From Verrucomicrobiota bacterium (lineage in GTDB: Bacteria; Verrucomicrobiota; Verrucomicrobiia; Opitutales; Opitutaceae), in contig JACRKC010000120.1 in assembly GCA_016235555.1 (NCBI GenBank), forward strand, positions 1 through 45,345: a stretch of 45,345 bases of DNA, given 5' to 3'. Position 1 is the stretch's first letter; each line of letters opens with the position of its first letter. The notes beneath the pieces were generated by a model. That model was not told the DNA's origin, did not search any database, and was given only the letters and a program-made list of their open reading frames with translations. The translations under genes were made by a program, and so were the position numbers. Of this stretch, positions 18,272 to 26,856 are shown piece by piece.

Positions 18272-19510
18272 TCAGCCCGCCCCGAAGAACTTGAGCGTGC
18301 GGCGCAGGCTGGCGACGAGGATGTCGATTTCCTGTTCGGTGTTGTAGGCGTAGAAGCTCGCGCGAGTCGTGCTCGTGAGGCCGAGTTTGCGCATGAGGGG
18401 CTGGTTGCAGTGGTGGCCGCCGCGCAGGGCGACGCCGTCTTCATCGGCGAACGTCACCACGTCGTGGGCGTGCACGTCGGCAAAGGCGAAGCTCACCAGG
18501 CCGCTGCGTTCGGCGCCGACGCGCGGGCCGATGAGGCGGATGCCGGGGAGCGTGGAGAGTTTTTCCATCGCGACGCGCGAGAGCGCAGCATCGTGCGCGG
18601 CGATCTGGTCGCGACCGAGGCTATCGAGATAATCGCAGGCCGCGCCGAGCGCGATGGCGTCGGCGATGTTGGGCGTGCCGGCTTCGAAGCGTTCGGGGGC
18701 GGGTTTCCAGCGCGCGTCTTCGTAGGTGACGCTTACGACCATGCCGCCGCCGGTTTCGTCAGGGGCGAGTTTGTCGAGGAGCGCGCGGCGGCCGTAGAGC
18801 ACGCCGATCCCAGTGGGGCCGCACATCTTGTGGCCGGAGAACGAGACGAAATCGGCTCCGAGCGCGCGCACGTCGAACGGCGCGTGGCCGATGGATTGCG
18901 CGGCGTCGATCACCGTGATGGCACCGACGGCGCGGGCGCGGCGGCAAAACTCGGCGACGGGATTGATGGTGCCGAGGGTGTTTGAGATGTGGGTGAAGGC
19001 GAAGACCTTCACGGCCGGCGTGAGCAGTTCGTCGAGCGCGGCGAGATCGAGACCGCCCTCGGCGTCGGCGCCGAGCACGGGGACGTATTTGAGCGTGGCG
19101 CCGCTGGCGCGGGCGGCCTGCTGCCACGGGATGAGATTGGAGTGGTGCTCGATCTCGGTGGTGAGCACGACGTCGCCGGGTTTGAGCGTGGCGGCGAGGC
19201 TGCGGGCGACGACGTTGATGCCCTCGGTGGTGCCACGGGTGAAAATGATCTCGGCGGGATCGGCGGCGTTGATGAATCGGGCGACGCGCGTGCGGGCGCC
19301 TTCATAGGCGTCGGTCGCGCGCATGGAGAGCGCGTGGAGGCCGCGGTGGACGTTGCTGTTGTAGCCCTCGTAGTAGCGCACGAGCGCATCGATCACGCTG
19401 CGCGGTTTCTGCGAGGTGGCGCCGTTGTCGAGATAGACGAGAGGCTTGCCGTGCACGGTCTGGTGCAGGACGGGGAAGTCGGCGCGGACGTTTTTCCAGG
19501 TGGGAGGCAT
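18272..19510 (-). CDS. sufS: Cysteine desulfurase SufS
   Basis: SufS removes sulfur from L-cysteine for Fe-S cluster assembly, forming a persulfide. The 412-residue PLP enzyme starts MPPTWKNVRADFPVLHQ; a second ATG four codons upstream (19522) is possible. Key sites are visible: LDNGATSQKP, EHHSNLIPWQ (His stacking on PLP), VDGAQS-type IDAAQSIGH, the PLP lysine in SFSGHKMCGPTGIG near residue 222, and the persulfide Cys in GGHHCNQPLM near 365, matching group II desulfurases. It lies about 120 bp downstream of sufU on the same strand, with an AACGCT-rich inverted repeat between them. Confidence 0.95.
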   Translation of the reverse strand: MPPTWKNVRADFPVLHQTVHGKPLVYLDNGATSQKPRSVIDALVRYYEGYNSNVHRGLHALSMRATDAYEGARTRVARFINAADPAEIIFTRGTTEGINVVARSLAATLKPGDVVLTTEIEHHSNLIPWQQAARASGATLKYVPVLGADAEGGLDLAALDELLTPAVKVFAFTHISNTLGTINPVAEFCRRARAVGAITVIDAAQSIGHAPFDVRALGADFVSFSGHKMCGPTGIGVLYGRRALLDKLAPDETGGGMVVSVTYEDARWKPAPERFEAGTPNIADAIALGAACDYLDSLGRDQIAAHDAALSRVAMEKLSTLPGIRLIGPRVGAERSGLVSFAFADVHAHDVVTFADEDGVALRGGHHCNQPLMRKLGLTSTTRASFYAYNTEQEIDILVASLRRTLKFFGAG

Positions 19511-19534
19511 CGAGGCTGGCAAGGTCAGGAACTT

Positions 19535-19610
19535 CCAACGCTCAACGTTTAACGCTTAACGCTAAGCTGCAAAGGAGCGGGAAATTGAGCGTTGAATGTT
19601 AAGCGTTGGG
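19535..19610. repeat. Inverted repeat between sufU and sufS
   Basis: CCAACGCTCAACGTTTAACG at 19535 is mirrored by the sequence ending at 19610 (CGTTGAATGTTAAGCGTTGG). The AT-richer palindrome lies in the 117-bp gap between the two suf genes and could form a hairpin in their shared transcript. Confidence 0.75.
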
Positions 19611-19627
19611 CGTTCGGTTGGCTTTCC

Positions 19628-20098
19628 TCAGTCGGTGTGCGTTTCGGTGGTGACCTCGGGGCCGCCCTTGAGGGCCTCGATGGCGGCGTGCCAGCCAAGC
19701 GTGGCGCACTTGATGCGCGCGGGGAAGGCGTGAACGCCGGCGAAAGCGGCGAGGTCGCTGATCTCCTCGGGGGCGTTGCCGGTGGTGACAATCTCGTGGA
19801 ATTGTTGGTAGAGCGCGTCGACCTCGGCGCCGCTCTTGCCCTTCACCTGCGTGGTCATCAGTGAGGCGCTGGCTTGGGAAATGGCGCAGCCGGAGCCGTC
19901 GAAGGAGATTTCCGCGATGCGGTCGGAACCGTTGGCGGCGTCAGGCACGAGGCGCAGATAGACGCTGCATTGGTCGCCGCAGGTCGGGTTGTCGCCGTGC
20001 GCGACGCGGTTGGCGGTGGGGAGCTTGCCGCGGTTGCGAGGGCGTTTGTTGTGGTCGAGGATGACCTGCTGGTAGAGTTCGGAGAGATCGGCGGACAT
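19628..20098 (-). CDS. sufU: SufU-type Fe-S assembly sulfur-transfer protein
   Basis: The 156-residue protein starts MSADLSELYQQVILDHNKRP, the normal IscU/SufU N-terminus, and the longer frame to 20125 is rejected. The three zinc/sulfur Cys are present: NPTCGDQC near residue 39-40, GSGCAISQASASL near 67, and RIKCATLGW near 129. An insertion between the second and third Cys (TTQVKGKSGAEVDALYQQF) marks SufU rather than IscU. In Gram-positive bacteria SufU takes sulfur from SufS; the adjacency to sufS here supports the same pairing. The other suf genes are not in the window. Confidence 0.92.
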   Translation of the reverse strand: MSADLSELYQQVILDHNKRPRNRGKLPTANRVAHGDNPTCGDQCSVYLRLVPDAANGSDRIAEISFDGSGCAISQASASLMTTQVKGKSGAEVDALYQQFHEIVTTGNAPEEISDLAAFAGVHAFPARIKCATLGWHAAIEALKGGPEVTTETHTD

Positions 20099-20171
20099 GG
20101 CGGAGCGCGGAATGTCGAATGCCAAAGGCCGGATGGCAACTCGCGAGCGCGGGTTAGGCTGCGAGGGCGCG

Positions 20172-20311
20172 GCGTTTGTCTCAAACTGAGGTCAGGGATT
20201 TGTAGCGGCGGTCTATGACCGCCGAACGAATACCCTTGGCACAACGCCGGCGGTCATAGACCGCCGCTACAGCCGAGGCCTTCGCGACTGACATCAGTTT
20301 GAGTTACACCC
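20172..20311. mobile_element. Short TIR element, family A, copy 2 (with nested GTAG hairpin pair)
   Basis: The right end reads (inverse) GGGTGTAACTCAAACTGATG and the left end CTCAAACTGAGGTCAG after a diverged tip. Nested hairpins at 20202-20224 (+) and 20248-20270 (-) are the same GTAG-CGGCGGTC/GACCGCCG type as in copy 1. No open frame and no clean direct repeat. It lies between sufU and the sulfatase-esterase gene, which are divergent. Confidence 0.75.
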
Positions 20312-20385
20312 GACCGAAAGCGGCGTGTCATCACATACTGTAGTCCTCGCTCGCCAGCCCGACTGTGCCGGCTACGGTGCGGCGC

Positions 20386-22665
20386 ATGAACTTGCCCCGG
20401 TTCCTCCGCTCCGTTTTCCGCCTGCTGGCGATGCTGCTGCCGTTGGTCGCGTTCGCCGCGAATCCGTCGAAACCAAACGTCGTGCTCATCTTTGCCGACG
20501 ACCTCGGCTACGCCGATCTCGGTTGCTACGGAGCGAAGGATATCCGCACGCCGCACATCGACCGGCTGGCGGCGGAGGGCACGCGGTTCACGAGTTTCTA
20601 CGTGTCGCAGGCGGTGTGCACGGCGTCGCGGGCGGCGCTGTTCACCGGCAGCTATGCGAACCGCGTGAGCATGAGCGGGGCGCTCAACCACACGAGCACC
20701 GTGGGGCTGCACCAGCGCGAGCGGATGCTGTCGCAGGCGTTCAAGGAGCAGGGCTACGCGACGGCGATCTACGGGAAGTGGCACCTCGGGCACCAGACGC
20801 CATTCCTGCCGACGCGGCGCGGCTTCGACGAGTGGCTGGGCATTCCCTACTCGAACGACAACGGGCCGCTGCATCCGGTGACGAAGGGCATCCCGTCGCT
20901 GCCGCTCTACAAAAACGAGGACGTGATCGAGATCGATCCGGACCAGTCGCAGTTCACGGCGCGGCTGACGGCGGCAGCGGTGAACTTCATCGAGCGCAAC
21001 CGGGAGAAACCGTTTTTTCTCTACGTGCCGCACATCATGCCGCACGTGCCGATCTTCGCGTCGGCGAAGTTCAAGGGCACGAGCCAGCGCGGGCTCTACG
21101 GCGACGTGGTGCAGGAACTCGACTGGTCGGTCGGCGAAATCATGGGTGCCCTGAAACGCCTCGGCCTCGACGAAAAAACGCTCGTCATCTTCACGAGCGA
21201 CAACGGCCCGTTCCTCTCCTACGGCGAGCACGCCGGACTCGCGACGCCGCTGCGCGAAGGCAAGCTCACGACGTTTGAAGGCGGCATGCGCACGCCGTGC
21301 CTTGTGCGCTGGCCCGGCCGCGTGCCGGCCGGCCGGGTGAGCGACGAACCGTGGAGCACGATGGATATGCACGCGACGTTTGTCGGCTTGGCGGGCGCGG
21401 CGCCGGCGAAGGTAAAACTCGACGGCGCCGACATGCTGCCGCTGCTCACGGGCCAGCCGGGCGCGAAGGGGCGCGAGGAGTATTGGTTCTATTCAGGCGA
21501 GGAACTGCACGCGGTGCGCCTCGGCGACTGGAAACTCCATGTGCCGCACGAATACCTCACGGTGGCCGCGGAGCCGGGCCGGGGTGGAAAGCCGTCGAAC
21601 TGGGCGAACATGAAACCCGACTCGATCGAGAATTCGGGCATCCGCGGGATCGCGAGCCGGCATGGCTATCGCGTCGAGAAAACCGAACTCGCGCTCTACA
21701 ACGTGCGCGCCGACCCGACGGAGACGAACAACGTCGCGGTGCAACACCCGGCCATCGTGGCGCGTTTGCAGACGCGGATCGCGGCGGCGCGCGCCGACCT
21801 CGGCGATTCGCTCACGGGAGCCAAAGGCGCCAATGTGCGCCCCGCGGGCGACGTGCGGCAGGCGCTGCCGGCGGGCGTGAAGCGGATCGCAAACCAAACC
21901 TACACGCAGACGCCGCAAGGCGCGCAGTTACTCGATCTTTACGTGCCGCAGAAGACGCCGGCGAAACCGTTGCCCGTGGTGCTGTGGATCCACGGCGGTG
22001 GCTGGAAATCCGGCAGCAAGGAAAGCTGCCCGCTCACGTGGCTCGCGGCGGAAGGCTACGCGGTCGTGAGCCTGGGCTACCGGCTCTCATGGGCTGCGCG
22101 CTGGCCCGCGCAACTTGAGGATGCGCGCGCGGCGATCCGCTGGTTGCGCACCCATGCGGCGAAATACGCCCTCGATCCGGCGCACGTCGTCGTGTCGGGC
22201 GGCTCGTCGGGCGGGAATCTCGCGGGCGTGGTCGGCACCGCGCCGGTGGCGGCGGGTGAGACCGTGTCGAGCCGCGTGCAGGGGGTGATCGATTTCTACG
22301 GAGCGAGCGATGTGCTGACGATGCCCGTGAACGTGCCCGGGCCCGGCCGCACTGAGACCGATCTGGCCAACTCCAACGCAGCGAAACTCCTCGGCGGCAT
22401 CGTGCGCGACCGGCCCGACGTGGCGAAGTCAATGAGCACCCTGCACCTCGTGACACCGGACGATCCGCCGTTTCTGATCATCCATGGCGACAAGGACGAT
22501 CAAGTGCCGCTCGGGCAGAGCGAGCGGCTGCATGCGAGGCTGAGGGAGACCGGCGTGGCGTCGGAGTTCATCGTGCTGCCGGGCGCGGGGCACGGCGGGA
22601 AGGAATTCTCGAGCGAGGCGGTGAAGGAGAGGATCAGGGCGTTTCTGGGGCGGGTGGGGAGGTAG
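20386..22665 (+). CDS. Secreted sulfatase fused to an alpha/beta-hydrolase (esterase) domain
   Basis: The chosen ATG (20386) gives MNLPRFLRSVFRLLAMLLPL, a signal peptide. Residues about 25-470 are a type I sulfatase: PNVVLIFADDLGYADLGCYG binds the metal, VCTASRAALFTGSY carries the formylglycine site at Cys78 (C-x-A-x-R), and GKWHLG, VIFTSDNGP and MRTPCLVRWPG follow. Residues about 500-759 are a separate alpha/beta-hydrolase: LPVVLWIHGGGWKSGS (oxyanion HGGG), VVSGGSSGGNLAG (nucleophile Ser near 606), LIIHGDKDDQVPL (Asp) and LPGAGHGG (His). A single chain could remove both sulfate and acyl groups from a decorated glycan. The C-x-A-x-R variant is within the known sulfatase range. Confidence 0.9.
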   Translation: MNLPRFLRSVFRLLAMLLPLVAFAANPSKPNVVLIFADDLGYADLGCYGAKDIRTPHIDRLAAEGTRFTSFYVSQAVCTASRAALFTGSYANRVSMSGALNHTSTVGLHQRERMLSQAFKEQGYATAIYGKWHLGHQTPFLPTRRGFDEWLGIPYSNDNGPLHPVTKGIPSLPLYKNEDVIEIDPDQSQFTARLTAAAVNFIERNREKPFFLYVPHIMPHVPIFASAKFKGTSQRGLYGDVVQELDWSVGEIMGALKRLGLDEKTLVIFTSDNGPFLSYGEHAGLATPLREGKLTTFEGGMRTPCLVRWPGRVPAGRVSDEPWSTMDMHATFVGLAGAAPAKVKLDGADMLPLLTGQPGAKGREEYWFYSGEELHAVRLGDWKLHVPHEYLTVAAEPGRGGKPSNWANMKPDSIENSGIRGIASRHGYRVEKTELALYNVRADPTETNNVAVQHPAIVARLQTRIAAARADLGDSLTGAKGANVRPAGDVRQALPAGVKRIANQTYTQTPQGAQLLDLYVPQKTPAKPLPVVLWIHGGGWKSGSKESCPLTWLAAEGYAVVSLGYRLSWAARWPAQLEDARAAIRWLRTHAAKYALDPAHVVVSGGSSGGNLAGVVGTAPVAAGETVSSRVQGVIDFYGASDVLTMPVNVPGPGRTETDLANSNAAKLLGGIVRDRPDVAKSMSTLHLVTPDDPPFLIIHGDKDDQVPLGQSERLHARLRETGVASEFIVLPGAGHGGKEFSSEAVKERIRAFLGRVGR

Positions 22666-22697
22666 AGGAGGAGTGCGCGAGCACGTGACGGTATCGA

Positions 22698-22773
22698 CCG
22701 GCCTCCTTACGTCGGCCGCTACGCGCTTGCCGCCTGTAGCAGCCGAGGTAACGAGGCTGGTGCCGAGCGCTAC
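22698..22773. repeat. REP cluster at the 3' side of the RAYT gene
   Basis: One REP on - (22698-22722: GTAGCGGCCGACGTAAGGAG...), one on + (22736-22760: GTAGCAGCCGAGGTAACGAG...), and a further GTAG on - at 22770-22773. The last GTAG supplies the RAYT stop codon. The variants share the GTAGC(G/A)GCCGA head seen again at 23372-23487. Confidence 0.8.
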
Positions 22774-23369
22774 AGGGCGGGGTTCGCGCCGATCTTGCCG
22801 ATTTCGCCGCGAGTGACTGCCGCAGCGTAGATCCGCCAGAATTTTTCCCAAAAGTCCGTCGCGAGGGGATGGAGCGTTGGGTAGCCTGGCACAATGCAGC
22901 CGGTGAATGCCCACTCCGAGGCGTGCGTGACCAGACCTGCGCGCGTTGGGTTTTCTGCGATGTAAAGGCATGTGCTCGCGAAGGCGCCGCGTTTGCGCTC
23001 TTCGTCGCGCAACACGTGGTCGTAGGGCTGGTGCTGCCATCGCCCGGGTGCGAGACACGGCTTGAGTTGTTCACGAAGAAACGAGGTCGCGCGGCGTTGA
23101 TCGGAATTTTCGTCAATCCCCATCCAGATCAGGTGAAGGTGGTCGGGCATGAGGGTGTAGATGGGGCAGAGCAATTGCTCGCGCACCGCGGCGTGGAGCA
23201 ATAGTTCGCGAAAAGTCGCGTGGAAGGTCGTGTCGAGCCAGCCGATGCGGCGGCGAGCGATGGTGTGGGTCCAGAACACGACCGCAGTGCTGCGATACCA
23301 CTCGGGCGCAAGGCGTGGGAGGTGGCCCGATGGGAGACGTGGTTTGGCTTGGGGTTCCGGGGTGGGCAC
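22770..23369 (-). CDS. REP-associated tyrosine transposase (RAYT, Y1/HUH family)
   Basis: The single-strand-acting transposase shows the HUH motif in MPDHLHLIWMG (His77 and His79 from the GTG start) and the catalytic Tyr near 136 in LYIAENPTRAGLV, the usual Y-I-x-x-N-P-x-R-A-G-L signature of RAYTs. WQHQPYDHVLRD is also typical. The start is uncertain: GTG 23369 lies just inside the flanking REP; a TTG at 23405 would translate the REP itself. The stop is inside another REP. REPs on both sides (22698-22773 and 23372-23487) make this a REP-RAYT unit, where the enzyme is expected to bind the GTAG foot and hairpin. It lies between convergent sulfatase genes. Confidence 0.88.
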   Translation of the reverse strand: MPTPEPQAKPRLPSGHLPRLAPEWYRSTAVVFWTHTIARRRIGWLDTTFHATFRELLLHAAVREQLLCPIYTLMPDHLHLIWMGIDENSDQRRATSFLREQLKPCLAPGRWQHQPYDHVLRDEERKRGAFASTCLYIAENPTRAGLVTHASEWAFTGCIVPGYPTLHPLATDFWEKFWRIYAAAVTRGEIGKIGANPAL

Positions 23370-23371
23370 GG

Positions 23372-23487
23372 CCAGCCTCGTTACCTCGGCTGCTACGAGT
23401 GGCAAGCAAGTAGCGGCCGAGGTGACGAGGCCGAGGTGTCGGGGCGGAAGGGCCGGCCTCCTTACGTCGGCCGCTACGGGCTGCTAC
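23372..23487. repeat. REP cluster at the 5' side of the RAYT gene
   Basis: REPs occur at 23372-23396 (-), 23410-23433 (+) and 23453-23477 (-), with an extra GTAG on - at 23484-23487. All share GTAGC(G/A)GCCGA(G/C)GT. Alternating orientation makes two inverted pairs, as in BIME arrays. The last GTAG supplies the stop codon of the sulfatase ending at 23484. Confidence 0.8.
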
Positions 23488-25346
23488 GGGCTGAGGAACT
23501 CCCCCGCGCGTTTGAGGTATTCGTCGCCGCTGGTGGCGCAGGCGGCGATGAGGGGCTTCAAGGTCTCCGGGGCGACGGGCAGGTAGGTGATCGCGTTGAG
23601 GGCGGCGAGGCGGAGCTCGCGTGAGTGGCTGGCGGCGAGGGAATCGGCGATCACTTTCCAGGCGGCTTCGCTCGGGCCGCGGCGCAGGACGGATTCGGCG
23701 GCGGCGAGGCGCACGGATGGGTCGGTGTCGGTGAGCAGTTGGGAAAAGTTCGGCGGGTTTTTTGATGTCAGCGTGGCCGTCACGGCCCAGTAGCGCCAGA
23801 CGGCGAGCGGGTGGCGCGTGGCGGCGACGACCTGCTGGCCGGAGGCTTTGCCGAATTGCGCGGCGTCGATGAAGTCGAGCAGGTTGGCGAGCGGGTAGCG
23901 TTCGGGTTTGTCGGTGATGGTGGTGGGGGAGGCGCCGTCGGCTTGGGCGATCATCATGGCTTCGGGCAGGAAGCCGGTGTCGAGGGTGCGCAGGAGGTGC
24001 GCGCGGAGGGCGGCGCGCAGGCGGTCGAGGGCGGCTTTGTGCGCGGGATCCGCCTTCGCCAAGCCCTCGGCGGACAAGTCGTTGGCCCCTCGACCGGGCT
24101 CGGGGGGAACGAGATTCTTCACGTTCTCGGGATCGGCGGTGCAGTCGAAGAGTTCCTCGGCGGCGTGCGGTTCGAAGAAGGCGCGTTGGATGGCGGTGAG
24201 TTTGCCGGCGCGGTTGAGTTCATCCCACTCTTTCATCGAGGCCTGCTGCCAGAGGTAGCCGACGTGCTGGCCGGCGGCGCGGTGCGGGAGGTAGTGGCGC
24301 ACGTAGCGGTAGCGACCATCGTTGACGGCGCGGGAGAGGTCGTAGCGTTCGTCCATGCGGTCGCGGAAGGTGAACGTGAAATTCGGGGCGGGCTTGCGCG
24401 CGGTGCCGGCGAAGGCGCGGCCTTGGAAATACGCGGGCGCGGCGACACCGGCGAGGCTCAGCACGGTGGGCGCGAGATCGACGAAGTTGACGAGTTCCTG
24501 CGAGTGCGAGCCGGGCGCGGCGGGGGCGAGGTGGCGGAATTTTTCCGGGAAATACGCGACCATCGCGATGTGTGTGCCGTTGTCCCACATGAAGCGCTTG
24601 CTGCGGGGGAGCGTGCCGCCGTTGTCGGAGTAGTAGAAGACGATGGTGTCGTCGGCGAGCCCGTCGTCGGCGAGTTGCTTGAGCACCTGCCCGATCGCGG
24701 CGTCGGCGCGGGAGACGTTGTCGTAATACTGCGCGAGATCGGCGCGGACGGTGGGGGTGTCGGGGAGATAGGCGGGCACCTTGACCTTGGCGGGATCGGT
24801 GATGAGCGGCTCGCGCTTGTGCTGTTTGCTCTCGTGCGAGTGCTCGTGGTTGAAGACGGCGAAGAAGGGCTGGCCGGCCTTGCGCCCGCGCCAGTGGGCG
24901 GTGCGGTTGTTCTGGTCCCACGCGACGGCGAAAGGCGTGGAGGTGTTGTAGTCGGTCTTGGCGTTGTTGGTGCAGTAGTAGCCGGCGGCGCGGAGATATT
25001 CGGGGAAAAACTTCACGCCGGACGGGAGCGGCGGGTGGCTGCGCATGTGCTGCGCGCCGTGCGTGGTGGCATAGACGCCGGTGATGATCGTGTGGCGCGT
25101 GGGGGCGCACACGGGGGCGGGCGAATGGGCGACGTCGAAGGTGACGCCCTTTTTCGCGAGGGCGTCAACGTTGGGCGTGCGCGCGAGCGGGTCGCCGTAG
25201 GCGCCGACGAAGTTGTAGGTGTTATCCTCGCTGACGACCCAGAGGATGTTGGGGCGGCCCTCCTTCGCCGAGGCTACGGAGGGTGCCGCCGCATTCGCGG
25301 CGGCAGCGGCGGACAGCGCGAGAACAAGGAGGATTGATCGGAGCAT
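23484..25346 (-). CDS. Secreted sulfatase with C-terminal HEAT-like region
   Basis: From ATG 25346 the product is 620 residues with a signal peptide (MLRSILLVLALSAAAAANAA). Sulfatase motifs: PNILWVVSEDN, VCAPTRHTIITG with the formylglycine Cys80 in C-x-P-x-R, ADDTIVFYYSDNGG, and DLAPTVLSLAG. The last 120 residues (SVRLAAAESVLRRGP, ELRLAALNAITYLP) look like HEAT-type repeats, as in a known subgroup of PVC sulfatases. It starts 13 bp after the stop of the next sulfatase on the same strand, so the two are co-transcribed. The TAG stop is inside a REP-type GTAG. The substrate is unknown. Confidence 0.88.
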   Translation of the reverse strand: MLRSILLVLALSAAAAANAAAPSVASAKEGRPNILWVVSEDNTYNFVGAYGDPLARTPNVDALAKKGVTFDVAHSPAPVCAPTRHTIITGVYATTHGAQHMRSHPPLPSGVKFFPEYLRAAGYYCTNNAKTDYNTSTPFAVAWDQNNRTAHWRGRKAGQPFFAVFNHEHSHESKQHKREPLITDPAKVKVPAYLPDTPTVRADLAQYYDNVSRADAAIGQVLKQLADDGLADDTIVFYYSDNGGTLPRSKRFMWDNGTHIAMVAYFPEKFRHLAPAAPGSHSQELVNFVDLAPTVLSLAGVAAPAYFQGRAFAGTARKPAPNFTFTFRDRMDERYDLSRAVNDGRYRYVRHYLPHRAAGQHVGYLWQQASMKEWDELNRAGKLTAIQRAFFEPHAAEELFDCTADPENVKNLVPPEPGRGANDLSAEGLAKADPAHKAALDRLRAALRAHLLRTLDTGFLPEAMMIAQADGASPTTITDKPERYPLANLLDFIDAAQFGKASGQQVVAATRHPLAVWRYWAVTATLTSKNPPNFSQLLTDTDPSVRLAAAESVLRRGPSEAAWKVIADSLAASHSRELRLAALNAITYLPVAPETLKPLIAACATSGDEYLKRAGEFLSP

Positions 25347-25359
25347 GGGAGGGGAGCGG

Positions 25360-26796
25360 CTATTTCTTCTTCGGCGCGGCGCTGGCGATGACGGCTTCGA
25401 GTTGGGTGGGGGCGGGCTGGAGTTTGGCGCGGTGCTTTTCGACGGCGGCGGCGATCTGGGCGAGCACGTCGGGGTGGTCGGCGGCGACGTTGCGGTTTTC
25501 GCCGGGGTCGCTCTGCACATTGAAGAGGAGTGGGGGCGTGTGCGTCTCCGGATTCGGGACGCCGTAGCCGGTTTGGGTGAGGAAGTGCGCTTTCCACGGG
25601 CCGAGGCGGGCGGCGAAGAGGCGCGTGCCGCGGTAATACAGGTAGGCGTCGCGCTGCACCGTGCCGGTGCCGGTGAGCAGCGGGAGGATGTTGACGCCGT
25701 CGATCTCGCGATCGGCGGGGATCGGCGCGCCGGCGAGTGCGCTGCCGGTCACGAAGAGGTCCATCGTCGAGGCGATTTCGCGGCAGACGGAGCCGGCGCG
25801 GATGCGACCGGGCCACCAAGCGATCGCGGGCTCGCGCATGCCGCCTTCCCACGTGGAGCCTTTGCCGTCGCGGAGGAGGCCGGCGCTGCCACCGGCGCCG
25901 CCGCGGATGAGCCACGGGCCGTTGTCGCTCGTGAAGAACACGAGGGTATTTTGGTCGAGGCCGGTCTCGCGCAGGGTGTCGAGCACGCGGCCGACGGACC
26001 AATCGATCTCCTCGACGACGTCGCCGTAGCGACCGCGCGGGCTTTTGCCGCGGAATTGTTCGGAGGCGTAGATCGGCGTGTGCGGAAAGGTATGCGGGAA
26101 GTAGAGGAAGAACGGGCCGCCGGTGCGATGATCGCGGATGAACTTAACCGCGCGCTCGGTGTAGCGGCGCGTGAGCGTGGTCTGGTCGGCGGGGCGCTCG
26201 ATGATTTTGTCGCCGTCCCAGAGCGGCGAGTTGAAGTATTTCGGATCAGGGTCGTCCTTGTTGTCCTCGCCCTGCGGGCGGCCGCCGGGGACGGGGTCCA
26301 TGTCGTTGGAGTGCGGGAGGCCGAAGTTGGAATCGAAACCGTGACGCGACGGGTGGCCGGCGGGGTTGTTGGCCCAGACGCCGAGGTGCCATTTGCCGAT
26401 GATCGTGGTGGCGTAGCCCCGGCCCTTGAGCTGTTCGGCGAGCGTGATCTCGCTCTCGGGGAGGTGGCCGGTGGAGACGCTGCGCAGGACGCGGAAGCGG
26501 TCGTTGCACATGCCGCTGCGGATCGGATAGCGGCCGGTGAGCAGCGCGGCGCGGCTCGGGGTGCAGACCTCGGCGGCCGAGTAGAAATCGGTGAAGCGCA
26601 TGCCCTCGCGCGCCATGCGGTCGAGGTTCGGCGTGCGGATGGTAGGATGGCCGTAGCAGCCCAGATCGCCGTAGCCGAGGTCGTCGGCGAAGAGGATCAC
26701 GATGTTGGGTTTCGCGGCGGAAGCGGCGGCGTGGAGCGGCGCGGATAGCAGAGTGAGGGCGAGAAGGGAGAGGAGGGGGGCAAACAAGCGGCGCAT
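25360..26796 (-). CDS. Secreted sulfatase (arylsulfatase A-like)
   Basis: From ATG 26796 the product is 478 residues with a signal peptide (RRLFAPLLSLLALTLLSAPL). Metal and catalytic motifs are complete: PNIVILFADDLGYGDLGCYG, VCTPSRAALLTGRYP with the formylglycine Cys78, IIGKWHLG, FFLYFPHTFPHTPIYAS, TLVFFTSDNGPW and EGGMREPAIAWWPG. The family cleaves sulfate esters; many close homologues act on sulfated polysaccharides. It lies 60 bp downstream of a sialidase-like gene and 13 bp upstream of a second sulfatase, forming a three-gene - strand operon for host or algal glycan breakdown. The upstream open extension to 26853 is rejected because the signal peptide starts at 26796. Confidence 0.92.
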   Translation of the reverse strand: MRRLFAPLLSLLALTLLSAPLHAAASAAKPNIVILFADDLGYGDLGCYGHPTIRTPNLDRMAREGMRFTDFYSAAEVCTPSRAALLTGRYPIRSGMCNDRFRVLRSVSTGHLPESEITLAEQLKGRGYATTIIGKWHLGVWANNPAGHPSRHGFDSNFGLPHSNDMDPVPGGRPQGEDNKDDPDPKYFNSPLWDGDKIIERPADQTTLTRRYTERAVKFIRDHRTGGPFFLYFPHTFPHTPIYASEQFRGKSPRGRYGDVVEEIDWSVGRVLDTLRETGLDQNTLVFFTSDNGPWLIRGGAGGSAGLLRDGKGSTWEGGMREPAIAWWPGRIRAGSVCREIASTMDLFVTGSALAGAPIPADREIDGVNILPLLTGTGTVQRDAYLYYRGTRLFAARLGPWKAHFLTQTGYGVPNPETHTPPLLFNVQSDPGENRNVAADHPDVLAQIAAAVEKHRAKLQPAPTQLEAVIASAAPKKK

Positions 26797-26856
26797 GGCG
26801 GAAGGGGTAAAGGGTGACGGCGGAATGGAGGCGGAGGTGACGGCGTCGTGCAAGGC

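Noticed and set aside
20163-20334. Target duplication GCGGCGT around the family A element at 20172
   Set aside because: The similar sequences are not at the same distance from the element ends, so the match is likely chance.
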